Shown here: in pieces, positions 27,929-35,382 of the stretch
Layout of the letters: every line of letters begins with the position of its first letter
How positions within the stretch are numbered: position 1 is the stretch's first letter
Assembly: GCA_946481095.1 (NCBI GenBank)
Contig: CAMLML010000011.1
Span: 1-64,000 of the forward strand
Source: an uncultured Cellvibrio sp.
GTDB taxonomy: Bacteria > Pseudomonadota > Gammaproteobacteria > Pseudomonadales > Cellvibrionaceae
Reading direction: 5' to 3'
DNA length: 64,000 nucleotides
Notes under the pieces: model-generated
Seen by the model: only the letters and a program-made list of their open reading frames with translations
Databases searched by the model: none
What the model was told of the DNA's origin: nothing
Translations under genes and position numbers: made by a program

Positions 27929-28036
27929 TTATTCACGTTGGATAGGTTTTGTTTGAATCCCCGTAATAAATTTAAACGTAATCCAAACTAAACACATCAA
28001 AAATAGGGGCAACGCCCATAGAAATCGTAAGAACAT
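27929..28036 (-). CDS. Small membrane protein, 35 residues
   Basis: ATG at 28036 opens a 35-codon frame: MFLRFLWALPLFLMCLVWIT, then FKFITGIQTKPIQRE. It has one strong hydrophobic helix and a basic, polar tail. GGAGAA lies 6 bases upstream. It is preceded by a member of the repeated structured leader family whose anti-RBS segment pairs perfectly with this ribosome-binding site (nine bases), which argues that the ORF is translated. Function unknown; size and placement recall small toxins or membrane regulators, but nothing in the sequence proves that. Confidence 0.5.
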   Translation of the reverse strand: MFLRFLWALPLFLMCLVWITFKFITGIQTKPIQRE

Positions 28037-28130
28037 ACATTTCTCCAAAAAACAAAAGTGATCCTGGAGAAATCTTCCCACCGGGAGAAGATTCCCAGTG
28101 GGTTAAAGCCGACAGGAAGTCGGCTGAATT
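28037..28130 (-). promoter_or_regulatory. Structured leader, copy 1 (short form)
   Basis: On the minus strand: hairpin AGCCGAC-TTCCT-GTCGGCT, then CCCACTGGG-AATCTTCT-CCCGGTGGG. Then ATTTCTCCA (28073-28065) pairs perfectly with TGGAGAAAT (28047-28039), which contains the ribosome-binding site of the 35-residue ORF. It is shorter than the other copies because the DUF-containing gene ends just upstream. Confidence 0.6.
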
Positions 28131-28189
28131 AATACAATCAGGCTTTCAATTTTGCCATGAAAACTTTTGAAAGGATGAAAAAATAAAAC

Positions 28190-28208
28190 CCCCGAATAAC
28201 GCTCGGGG
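28190..28208 (-). terminator. Intrinsic terminator
   Basis: On the minus strand CCCCGAGCGTTATTCGGGG followed by GTTTTATTTTTTC, 21 bp after the stop at 28230. Confidence 0.8.
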
Positions 28209-28229
28209 ATTTTATTTATCGTAACAACA

Positions 28230-28934
28230 TCAAGCTGCAGCGCTCGTATCGGTATCAATTAATTCTTTTGAAGCGTAATAGCCATCGACTTTTGCTGTCA
28301 CGGCTGTCATCAATTCAACGTGATAATCCAATTCGATTTTTGCACGGCGTGTCGCAAGGGTTTCCTTATCGGTAATCCCTGCAGCAAGCAGCTTTTGTTT
28401 ATCCGATTCTACCCGAGGGGCTAGCTGCGCTTTTGGGCTAAGAGATGTCACTTCGATATCTCTCTGACGCAAGCTTGCTCCGTGGTCGGCGTACTGACCT
28501 CCGTAGGTCGCAAAAAGATTGAGTTCGGTGTAAACACCAATCTCGGCATTAACCAGTTTGCGTACCAGCATCTGTGCAGCATCCTGTGAAAGATTGACGG
28601 AGAGAAAATAACGCTCCTCACCATCTTTCAATCCTACATTAAGGTAAGGTGTTGGACGTCCATCGACATCGCGATCGATGATTTTGGCACTGGTCAAAAT
28701 ACCTGACACATTGATCGCCGTAATGCCTTTCTGACGCAGGAAATTCAACGCCCTGGCAGACGCTGTATCACCATTAGAACCTTTAAAACCTTTCTTCGCC
28801 TCGTCCACACCCACGAACGCTTTCGCTTCGTTGATGAGAGATTCAGTTTCAGTGGTAGAAAGGTACAGCATTCCAAGGAATGCACTGTAACGAATGTTAA
28901 AAACAGATTGATTGGATTTGGTTTGAATAGCCAT
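28230..28934 (-). CDS. Mobile-element protein of unknown function
   Basis: 234 residues, start MAIQTKSNQSVFNIRYS. The frame is open for another 32 codons, but that part is the structured leader, so I use the ATG at 28934 after TCTCCCGGAGATAAC. A soluble alpha/beta protein without signal or membrane segment. A central stretch (about 75-160, INVSGILTSAKIIDRD ... PYLNVGLKDGEERYFLSVN) looks OB-fold-like and is faintly reminiscent of DUF3577 or SSB-type proteins, but I would not assign a family. Preceded by leader copy 2 and followed by a strong terminator. Confidence 0.65.
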   Translation of the reverse strand: MAIQTKSNQSVFNIRYSAFLGMLYLSTTETESLINEAKAFVGVDEAKKGFKGSNGDTASARALNFLRQKGITAINVSGILTSAKIIDRDVDGRPTPYLNVGLKDGEERYFLSVNLSQDAAQMLVRKLVNAEIGVYTELNLFATYGGQYADHGASLRQRDIEVTSLSPKAQLAPRVESDKQKLLAAGITDKETLATRRAKIELDYHVELMTAVTAKVDGYYASKELIDTDTSAAA

Positions 28935-29130
28935 GATGTTATCTCCGGGAGAAGTAAAATAAAAAAGCCCGAAGAAAAAACAGACTCCCGACGGGAGAAG
29001 TTTTCCCATCGGGCAATGATGATGAAGCAAGTGCTTCAGAGTTGAAACTAAACGCTGTCTTGCGACACGATCCCGTTACGGCGTTTATGGGGATCTTTAT
29101 AAAGGTTCAACGAAAGTCGTTGAGGCCTAA
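28935..29130 (-). promoter_or_regulatory. Structured leader, copy 2
   Basis: Minus strand, 5' to 3': hairpin CTCAACGA-CTT-TCGTTGA (29127-29104 region), a TTTATAAAGATC spacer, a central stem region, then GCCCGATGGG pairing with CCCGTCGGG. Then comes a segment TCTTCGGG (28975-28968) that pairs with CCCGGAGA (28949-28942) at the ribosome-binding site. The outer GCCCGA/TCGGGC stem followed by TTTTTT could act as terminator. Confidence 0.7.
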
Positions 29131-29227
29131 ACAGTTGAAGTCTAGCGATATGTCAAAATCGTTTCAAGCATTTACCTAAAATAAATAGTAAAGCCCCTAT
29201 GCAAATGCATTCGGGGCAATGAATAAA

Positions 29228-30091
29228 TTAATCACAGAAATTTCGAACAACCCAGTTGTACTGAACCGATAATTCTTCAGCATAGGCAACAGCCAGTTCA
29301 TGAGTCGAGAAATCACCAACACATGAGATACCACCGGATACCATGTGCAGATACACACAATACTGATTAGGTCTCTCATCGTTCAGTTCAATCCATTCTC
29401 CACCTGGAATATCTGGGCCAACCTGTTTAACAACACCATGAATTTCTATTGCATTATAGAGTTCAGGGTGGCCGTCAATAATGTCATTGGCATATTTGAC
29501 ATCCAGGTGACGTTCAGCCTCCGAATGTGCTGCTATTTCAGGGAGCACTTCATCGATAGCCGAATCAATGACATCCCAATTGATCCCAATTTCAGGGTTG
29601 TGGTTGGTTTTCATGAACTGTAAAACATCTCTTGCTTGTTGGTCAGTGACCTTTGGACAAATATGTTTTACCTCTTCAATTGACCATCGAATAGAGATGC
29701 AATCAGAATCATCCATTAAATTAGAATCAGGTTGAGAATAAAAAATTCTACCTAACGCCATTAGATGACCATCAGAAGTGGAATCGAGATTTTCATTAAA
29801 ATCATTCAAATCGTCGGGTTCGCACATTCTTCGGGCGCAGAGTTCAAGGTAGGATCGATCAAAGCCCTGGGAGTTAGTCAGAGTGTCACGATATTCAATC
29901 CAACTTTTCACAAGCACTGAATTGATTTCTTCCCAACGCTTGAGAAGTATTGGATGAATAACGTTATTGCTACGGCCCATGAAGTATTTCATGCCCCATA
30001 ACCGAAACCAGTCCAACATTGCCCGAAAATCAGATTCAAAACCTTTACCGTCAGTTTGAATGTCGTATTCATCGCGAAGTGTATAAAACAT
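29228..30091 (-). CDS. Mobile-element protein of unknown function
   Basis: 287 residues, soluble and acidic, with no signal peptide. I do not recognise a family. The N-terminal 100 residues are helical, with two Cys at about 86 and 90 (LELCARRMCEPDD). The C-terminal part (about 205-287) is probably an alpha/beta domain (QYCVYLHMVSGGISCVGDF). Start ATG after CAGGAGAAAAAT. Preceded by leader copy 3. Confidence 0.7.
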   Translation of the reverse strand: MFYTLRDEYDIQTDGKGFESDFRAMLDWFRLWGMKYFMGRSNNVIHPILLKRWEEINSVLVKSWIEYRDTLTNSQGFDRSYLELCARRMCEPDDLNDFNENLDSTSDGHLMALGRIFYSQPDSNLMDDSDCISIRWSIEEVKHICPKVTDQQARDVLQFMKTNHNPEIGINWDVIDSAIDEVLPEIAAHSEAERHLDVKYANDIIDGHPELYNAIEIHGVVKQVGPDIPGGEWIELNDERPNQYCVYLHMVSGGISCVGDFSTHELAVAYAEELSVQYNWVVRNFCD

Positions 30092-30255
30092 ATTTTTCTC
30101 CTGGCAGATAAAAAAAGAAAACCCTGCAGGAAAAAAATCACACCCATCGGGAATGATAAATTCCCAAGGGGTTATGATAAGAACAAGCTTGCGCTTCGCT
30201 ACATTGCAGTTCCAATGTGTAGCTTTATAAGATCAACGTGTGACGTTGGACTTAA
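30092..30255 (-). promoter_or_regulatory. Structured leader, copy 3
   Basis: Minus strand: hairpin CAACG-TCACA-CGTTG (about 30231-30250), TTATAAAG spacer, hairpin CTACACATTG-GAACTG-CAATGTAG, then CCCTTGGGAAT paired with ATTCCCGATGGG. ATTTTTTTCCTG (30138-30127) can pair over 12 positions with CAGGAGAAAAAT (30103-30092), the ribosome-binding site of the 287-residue protein. GGGTTTTCTTTTTTT follows the anti-RBS segment. Confidence 0.7.
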
Positions 30256-30332
30256 TCTTTATTCTGCAATTCTCTTATCAAAGAACTGGAGAATAATGCC
30301 CCTCATGCACAAGGCAATCGGAGCAATATTGT

Positions 30333-30599
30333 TTACGGTGATTTAACTCGATTGAGGGTAGGCACACCTGATGATGTAAAATGTTTTTCCAGTGTTTCGG
30401 CAAATAATCTGGCGTGCTCGCATTCCAGAAAATCAGCGCACCACTGAAAAAAACCAGCACTGCCTGTGTAGATAGAAAATACATCTGCTTGAGCGGATGC
30501 ATTCATTACCTCGGTAACATCACCAGAGTCTGCATTGATAAAACAGGATCGCAATTCAATTTCGACTGTCTCGATTTGGGGGCTATTTTTTTTACTCAT
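30333..30599 (-). CDS. Small protein downstream of the ArdB/KlcA-like gene
   Basis: 88 residues beginning MSKKNSPQIETVEIELRSCF. The ATG at 30599 follows AGGTGG, eight bases after the stop of the upstream antirestriction-like gene, so the two form an operon. No family recognised. It has Cys residues near 19, 53 and 58 and aromatic-rich text (GSAGFFQWCADFLECEHARL). Could be an accessory to antirestriction or an anti-defence factor by position only. Confidence 0.6.
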   Translation of the reverse strand: MSKKNSPQIETVEIELRSCFINADSGDVTEVMNASAQADVFSIYTGSAGFFQWCADFLECEHARLFAETLEKHFTSSGVPTLNRVKSP

Positions 30600-30606
30600 A
30601 GTCCAC

Positions 30607-31029
30607 CTAATCAATTGCCTGGAGAATACGATCAGCCTCTGGATGTTCACAGGCATACTCGCGCAATACATGATACATCTCGATTAAATAATCCAGTTGA
30701 TGCAAATTCGCCAGAGTACGAAGTGCATAGAGATTGGCCACCAGGCTTGCTGCGTCAGCGGACATCTCGCCTTCATAACCATTCGATTGAACAGTTAAGC
30801 AATAGCGAGACCGGGATCTCAACGACATGTAAAAGCCACCGTTGCTTAACTCAACAAATTCCCAATATCCGCTTTTATAGTCGTTCGAAAAAATGTGAAG
30901 GTAGTGATACACATTGGATTCAAACAACAAAAAAAGCCCTGGAAATTTTTTAGGCAGTATTGCAGTACGTTGGGTTTCAGGTACCACAGTGGGTACGATT
31001 TTGGATGAATGATTAACTGCTGCGATCAT
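30607..31029 (-). CDS. ArdB/KlcA-family antirestriction protein
   Basis: 140 residues. The core YKSGYWEFVELSNGGFYMSL, the stretch GYEGEMSADAASLVANLYAL and the C-terminal YHVLREYACEHPEADRI match KlcA/ArdB proteins. Those block type I restriction without mimicking DNA and protect incoming mobile DNA. The length is normal for the family (about 140). The start at 31029 (MIAAVNHSSK) is used because it follows GTGGAGAAAATACT; the longer frame is the translated leader. Preceded by leader copy 4. Confidence 0.85.
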   Translation of the reverse strand: MIAAVNHSSKIVPTVVPETQRTAILPKKFPGLFLLFESNVYHYLHIFSNDYKSGYWEFVELSNGGFYMSLRSRSRYCLTVQSNGYEGEMSADAASLVANLYALRTLANLHQLDYLIEMYHVLREYACEHPEADRILQAID

Positions 31030-31203
31030 AGTATTTTCTCCACAAAAAAAGCCCGTGAAGAAAACTTCTCCCGCCGGGAAAAAATTTTCCCAACGGGCAT
31101 TGACGTTATGTGCCATCTGTCGATGAGATCACCACTGATACCCGAGGGTATCGCCGCACATATGGGTGATCTTTTTTAAGAATCAGCGTGTGACGCTGGA
31201 CTC
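31030..31203 (-). promoter_or_regulatory. Structured leader, copy 4
   Basis: Minus strand: CAGCG-TCACA-CGCTG hairpin (31181-31200 region), TATGTGC ... GCACATA long-range stem enclosing GATACC-CTCG-GGTATC, then an 11-bp stem CCCGTTGGGAA/TTCCCGGCGGG. GTTTTCTTCAC (31065-31055) pairs with GTGGAGAAAA (31043-31034) at the RBS. The outer GCCCGT/ACGGGC stem is followed by TTTTTTT, as in an intrinsic terminator. Confidence 0.75.
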
Positions 31204-31239
31204 AAAACACTATTCGGGCAAGATAGGCATGCCTGATGT

Positions 31240-31707
31240 TTACAACAAGCCACGCTCTGCAAATGAAACCTGATCGGTTCCTGCAACCACTATGTGATCC
31301 AGTATTCGAACATCAATAAGATCCATAGCACTTTGCAATCTTTGCGTAATCATTCGATCAGCTGTGCTAGGTTCAGCAGCGCCACTCGGATGATTGTGGC
31401 TCAGGATCAATGCAGCGGCGTTGTGCTTAATCGCCGCTTTGACGACTTCACGGGGATAAACGCTGGCAGCATTAATCGTCCCTCGAAACATATTTTCGGC
31501 AGCAATCAAACGATTTTGATTATCCAGAAATAGCACACAGAACACTTCGTGCTCTTCTCTGCATAGTCGCGTCATTAAATATTGTCTTACCAAATCGGGA
31601 CTCGTTAACACCACATCACGCTGAATCATCATGGATTCCATAATGGATCTTGCTGCAGTGATGACTTCATCCGCGGTTGAATAGATAAAAGTGCGCTGGT
31701 TGTTCAT
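31240..31707 (-). CDS. RadC-like JAB-domain protein of a mobile element
   Basis: 155 residues starting MNNQRTFIYSTADEVITAAR. The C-terminal RadC/JAB domain carries the metal-binding signature ILSHNHPSGAAEPSTAD (HxH and downstream Asp) after a conserved FLDNQNRLIAAENMFRGTI. Such short RadC proteins are common on conjugative elements and phages; their activity is not settled. The start at 31707 follows GTGGAGAAAAATC; the upstream 30 codons belong to leader copy 5. Confidence 0.88.
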   Translation of the reverse strand: MNNQRTFIYSTADEVITAARSIMESMMIQRDVVLTSPDLVRQYLMTRLCREEHEVFCVLFLDNQNRLIAAENMFRGTINAASVYPREVVKAAIKHNAAALILSHNHPSGAAEPSTADRMITQRLQSAMDLIDVRILDHIVVAGTDQVSFAERGLL

Positions 31708-31880
31708 GATTTTTCTCCACAAACTAAAATGCCCGTGAAGAAAATATTTCCCGTCAGGAAAAAAATTTCCCAACGGGCTGTTGAAGGTATGTGCCATCTT
31801 TCGATGAGATCATCACTGATACCGAAGTATCGCCGCACATGTGGATGATCGTGTTTAAGAATCAGCGTGACGCTGGATTC
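31708..31880 (-). promoter_or_regulatory. Structured leader, copy 5
   Basis: Minus strand: CAGCG-TCA-CGCTG hairpin (31861-31877 region), ATGTGC/GCACAT stem enclosing GATAC-TTCG-GTATC (a cUUCGg tetraloop, stable only in this orientation). Then CCCGTTGGGAAA with TTTCCTGACGGG. ATTTTCTTCAC (31745-31735) pairs with GTGGAGAAAAAT (31720-31709) at the radC-like RBS. Outer stem GCCCGT/ACGGGC, then ATTTTAG. Confidence 0.75.
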
Positions 31881-32154
31881 AAAACACTATTGATCAATTA
31901 TTTTTTACGTTTCATAAATAAAAAATAATTCATCAATCCTGATTTGATTTTTCACGTCCCTGTGACGGGCTTGTTCAGATGTGTCATGTCGTCACAAGTA
32001 GATTCGAGCGCGGTCAATTCCGCACAACGAGCCAGGAGTTTTCTGCGTCCTGTCGCAGTTTAGAGGGAAGGTGCTTTTGCCTTATGCACTGACAGTGCAA
32101 GACTGTAAACAAGAAACAATCTTTCATTCTCAATACACAAGAGCAGGTGGCCAT

Positions 32155-32520
32155 CTGAATAAAAGCAGACAGGATATCGAAATATCCTGTCTGCGTTTAG
32201 AGGGAAGGGAGCATTCTCAGGTGCTACTGCGTGGAGGACAATTGGTCGTTGCGGGGTGAGGACGCCCAAAGTCCGCCAGGACTCACAACAACTCGCCACG
32301 TTGAAGGTGCTGGAGGAGGGTAGATCGAATACCTTCCTGCAATCTTTAACCAGCTTGGATTGTCTGGCCTTTCGGCTAAAAGTCGCGGAGGCAGCCGCGT
32401 CTGGAGTAAGGGTGACATTACGTCATTCCGCAATTGTCTCACACAGGAAAAAGTAAAAACAACTGGGGAATGACGCATCAGGAGTAGCTGATGCTATTCC
32501 TGATGACATCAAAATCAATC
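32155..32520 (-). ncRNA. Candidate structured non-coding RNA
   Basis: A gene-free block of about 600 bp (31886-32520) is packed with inverted repeats. Read on the minus strand it begins with CATCAGGAATAGC-ATCA-GCTACTCCTGATG just after the DUF3577-like stop. It has a CGTCATTCC/GGAATGACG stem and ends in GCAGACAGGATAT-TTCG-ATATCCTGTCTGC-TTTTATT (32194-32165). That is a 13-bp stem with a UUCG loop and U-run, a textbook terminator only on this strand. A second CTCTAAAC-plus-hairpin motif (CTGCGACAGGACGCAG) follows at about 32040-32070. No coding frame is convincing. It could be an independent RNA or a long 3' UTR of the upstream gene. Confidence 0.4.
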
Positions 32521-33360
32521 TTACGCTCGCGCCTGGGATTGATAATTATGAGTATGGGCATTCTGATAAGAGCCTTGGCCACGTGAAGCAGGCTTTTGCT
32601 CAAAATCAGGATGTTTCCATACTTTCGCTGCTGCTACCCAAAAATAGCCAGCGCGATTTAGCAAATCGTACATTTGTTGAAAGTGTGGATTGTTTCTTTT
32701 TTCAAGTTTCACCTCCACTTTCATCCAAACGTTTTTGACTTTGTTCCAGCGATAACCTGACATATTTAAACGATCCGAAATTTGTGTAAATTGTGGATCG
32801 TCTTTTCGCAACTCAACGGTAAAAGGAAAACCAAAGAGTTGTGTTACCAGATCAAGCTGATCGTCATTTACAAGTCCCGATTCTCCATCGTGAGGATCAA
32901 GATCGACACGCTGAGCATTATTCACTGGCTGACCAACGGGTAGATCGACTTTGACGCCATAATCTGTCGTCGTTGGTTTTTTTAATTCAATCACTGTATC
33001 ACCTACTTTGAGATAGAGGAGACTGATGATTTTTGCTGACCAGTTAATGCCTATTTTACCGTTGTTGCTATAGGGTTCAGCATCGACATCCGCTAAACGC
33101 GCATTGGCAAATACCGGTATATCTGAATTGAGTTGTTGTTGAAATTGACTTAACAATTCAACGACTTTCTCGGCGGCAATTGTCACATTGAAATACTTTT
33201 TCTTGGGTGATTGGGGATTACCCTCCAGCATAGTAAAAGAGCTGGACCAAAAGGGTTTAAAATTTTGGCCTGGATTTGTGGGTTGAATTAATTTCAAACC
33301 ATTCAAATAGCCAAACGCTTCTGTGTGAGCATTAAAATAACGGATAGTTGGGTTTTTCAT
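32521..33360 (-). CDS. DUF3577 (STY4534-like) ICE protein
   Basis: 279 residues. The N-terminal half (TIRYFNAHTEAFGYLNGLKLIQP ... FNVTIAAEKVVELL ... SLLYLKVGDTVIEL) fits the DUF3577/STY4534 family of ICE replication-associated proteins, which are usually about half this long. The C-terminal half (from about 165) is extra. It contains two similar segments, RLNMSGYRWNKVKNVWMK and LLNRAGYFWVAAAKVWKH, that look like an internal repeat, perhaps nucleic-acid binding. It may aid element replication. Start ATG after CCCGGAGAAATACC. Preceded by leader copy 6. Confidence 0.7.
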   Translation of the reverse strand: MKNPTIRYFNAHTEAFGYLNGLKLIQPTNPGQNFKPFWSSSFTMLEGNPQSPKKKYFNVTIAAEKVVELLSQFQQQLNSDIPVFANARLADVDAEPYSNNGKIGINWSAKIISLLYLKVGDTVIELKKPTTTDYGVKVDLPVGQPVNNAQRVDLDPHDGESGLVNDDQLDLVTQLFGFPFTVELRKDDPQFTQISDRLNMSGYRWNKVKNVWMKVEVKLEKRNNPHFQQMYDLLNRAGYFWVAAAKVWKHPDFEQKPASRGQGSYQNAHTHNYQSQARA

Positions 33361-33523
33361 GGTATTTCTCCGGGCGAGGATAAAAAAGAAAAACCCGCTA
33401 AGGAAATACCACGCCCGTCGGGAGTAGTATCCCGAGCGGGTGTGAGGAAAGGCAGCACCTTAAGGTGTGATCACAAATCTGCCTGTGGTGATCGGCTAAG
33501 GGTCGATAATCAATATCGAACGT
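33361..33523 (-). promoter_or_regulatory. Structured leader, copy 6
   Basis: Minus strand: TCGATA-TTGAT-TATCGA hairpin (33504-33520 region), CAGGCAG/CTGCCT stem enclosing CACC-TTAA-GGTG, then CGGGA-TACTAC-TCCCG. GGTATTTCC (33410-33402) pairs with GAAATACC at the RBS (33361-33374 region). The outer stem ACCCGCT/AGCGGGT is followed by TTTTCTTTTTT. Confidence 0.75.
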
Positions 33524-33570
33524 TTGCCTGAGCATTATTAGCACAACTTGTTAATGGATACAAATAAAAA

Positions 33571-33590
33571 AACCGGCTTAAAAGCCGGTT
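33571..33590 (-). terminator. Intrinsic terminator
   Basis: AACCGGCTT-TT-AAGCCGGTT with TTTTTATTTG on the minus strand, directly after the stop at 33596. Confidence 0.8.
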
Positions 33591-33595
33591 GTTAA

Positions 33596-34018
33596 TTACG
33601 CCCACTCTCGTGGTGAGATACTGAATTGACGGATGACATCATCCCAATCAGTCCACTGTGGATTAAAAAATATCGCACCAAATTGCTCTCGATAATGTTC
33701 AATATCACTTCGACTTATCAAAGGCCTTTCACAATCTGGATTAATTTCTTTTGTAGCGAAAAAAATCCCAAAAGGTGGATGGCCTCCAAAATGATGTAAC
33801 TTACGAGTATAACTGGGTGCCACTTTATTTTTGAAGAAATTCGTCCGAATGATAACGCTTGGGTGACCCTCTTTCGAGAACCGCTCCATTTCACTGGCGC
33901 CGAATTTTTTCAATACATAAGTCACGCTGATCACCCCGGCCAACTCAAAGTTCATGGCTTCAAAACTATCGCCAATACTATTTTGTTGAGTCGGTATGTT
34001 AATAATGATGCCCATCAT
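33596..34018 (-). CDS. Mobile-element protein of unknown function
   Basis: 140 residues, soluble. No family recognised. Visible are a short beta-rich N-terminus (MMGIIINIPTQQNSIGDSFE), a basic loop (FFKNKVAPSYTRKLHHFGGH) and a Trp-rich C-terminus. CTGGAGAAA precedes tandem ATG codons at 34018 and 34015. It lies 10 bp after the 62-residue ORF, so both probably share leader copy 7, and it ends in a clear terminator. Confidence 0.65.
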   Translation of the reverse strand: MMGIIINIPTQQNSIGDSFEAMNFELAGVISVTYVLKKFGASEMERFSKEGHPSVIIRTNFFKNKVAPSYTRKLHHFGGHPPFGIFFATKEINPDCERPLISRSDIEHYREQFGAIFFNPQWTDWDDVIRQFSISPREWA

Positions 34019-34028
34019 TTTCTCCAGG

Positions 34029-34217
34029 TTAGGGGTTAGATCGATAAGTAAAATTACCAGTATCTAACGCAGTTTGGGCATCGGTTTGTCTACCCCAATA
34101 TTCAACAGAATTTCTGGAATAGGGAAAACCCTCGGAGTCCGTTCTGCCGATGTAAAAACCGGCAGCGGATTTTAAAACGTGTAAATCGGAATTATGTAAT
34201 TCGGATGGATTGCTCAT
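34029..34217 (-). CDS. Small mobile-element protein, 62 residues
   Basis: MSNPSELHNSDLHVLKSAAG, then FYIGRTDSEGFPYSRNSVEY and a short polar tail. The segment GFYIGRTDSEGFPYSRNSVEYWGR resembles small uncharacterised ICE/plasmid proteins whose names I do not recall. The ATG at 34217 follows CAGGAGAAACTAC. The longer frame is the leader. Confidence 0.6.
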   Translation of the reverse strand: MSNPSELHNSDLHVLKSAAGFYIGRTDSEGFPYSRNSVEYWGRQTDAQTALDTGNFTYRSNP

Positions 34218-34370
34218 GTAGTTTCTCCTGTTGGTGAATAAAAAACCCAGAAGAAACATCCCGTCGGGGAGTTTTTCCCCTAGGGTGATCTGAAGATAGG
34301 CGTCACCTTGCGGTGCGATCACAAAAATGTGCCTATGGTGATCTTTATGAAGAGTTCGATTATGATCGAA
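34218..34370 (-). promoter_or_regulatory. Structured leader, copy 7
   Basis: Minus strand: TTCGAT-CATA-ATCGAA hairpin (34354-34370), TTTATAAAGATC-like spacer (CATAAAGATCACC), ATAGGC/GCCTAT stem enclosing CACC-GCAA-GGTG (GNRA tetraloop in this orientation). GTTTCTTCTG (34257-34248) pairs over ten positions with CAGGAGAAAC (34230-34221) at the RBS. An ACCC/GGGT outer stem is followed by TTTTTTATT. Confidence 0.75.
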
Positions 34371-34438
34371 AACAAACCATTTTTAGCAAATCAACACTAA
34401 AAATCAAGCGAATAAACGAATTCCGGTAAAAAAATTAG

Positions 34439-35382
34439 ATGAGAATAGACTTGGCATATTGTGTGGAATTGAATAAAACAATTGATATATATCAAGCTTG
34501 TTTGGCATTTTCACAACAAGAAAAATTCACAAAATTTCATTTTCTCTGTTCAGATCCTGCTTGCCGTAACAGCATTCCTAATGGGGTAAGAGTCACTGCT
34601 GTTAATCACCAATATTTGCCAGAAGATGAAAATATCGAAAAAAGCCCTCATTACAGAAAACTGGATGAACATATAGAGACGTGTGAGTGGGTATTCATAA
34701 ATACTATTTTGGATGAACCTGTCTCAGAGGAAATCAAGCAGTCACATCAATACAAGTTAAGTCGCAAGATAAAGCGACTTATCACTCGCTTTATTGTTCC
34801 AGAGGACGAGGTTACGAATAATCTCTGGTCGATGAGCTGAACACAATAAGGAAAGAAAAAGATCCTGAAGCCAAAAAAGAAAGATTGCGATCTTACATAC
34901 GTGGTGCAGGTTCAACGGCTACAAGCATGGAGTCTCTTGTGAGTTGTTACGAAGAATTGAAAGAAGCAAATTCCTTGAATGAAAATATAACAATTTCCGG
35001 GTATGGTATCACCACGTTTAAACAATTTTTCAAACAGCTTAAATATGCCACTCAAGATAAGTTCGTCATCTTGCATGGTGGAGCAAGATTGTATAAACGA
35101 TATGGAGCAGGCTTCTCGTTGAGTTTTATTGATAAACATGATGACAAGCCTGTCATTTTGTATATCTCAAGCGAACAGATTCGAAAGAGCCATTACGGTA
35201 ATCGATTAAAAAATATGGTCGATGAATTGGAACGTGACACCGAAAACAAACCTTATCTTAAAGTGTATTGGCTAGGCGGTCTTGATCAAAATGGGAAAAG
35301 CTTTAATGTCAGGATTGATTCACTAAGCCACATTGTTTTTCGCATAGCTTACCCTAAAAAACAAAAATTGACTGAAACTTAA
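34439..35382 (+). pseudogene. Split gene, zinc-motif protein (CoiA-like N-terminus)
   Basis: Two adjacent plus-strand frames (34439-34840 and 34885-35382) belong together. At AATCTCTGGTCGATGAG (about 34818) a shift into the second frame gives LVDELNTIRKEKDPEAKKER joined to RSYIRGAG, closing the gap. The first part has CSDPAC ... PHYRKLDEHIETCEW, a C-x4-C, H, H, C pattern like the zinc-binding N-terminus of CoiA-type proteins. The second part ends with SLSHIVFRIAYPKK. The whole would be about 313 residues. I see no slippery heptamer, so an inactivating frameshift is more likely than programmed shifting. It is the only plus-strand gene inside the element. Confidence 0.55.

Noticed and set aside
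31030..31116. N-terminal extensions of the ArdB/KlcA-like, RadC-like, 234-aa and 62-aa proteins through the leaders (MAHNVNARWENFFP-type peptides)
   Set aside because: The open frames run through the structured leader but lack ribosome-binding sites, while the inner ATGs have strong ones; their similar wording results from conserved RNA sequence.
32061..32456. Short ORFs on both strands in the hairpin block
   Set aside because: No ribosome-binding sites, no conserved features, and the same bases form strong stems on the minus strand.
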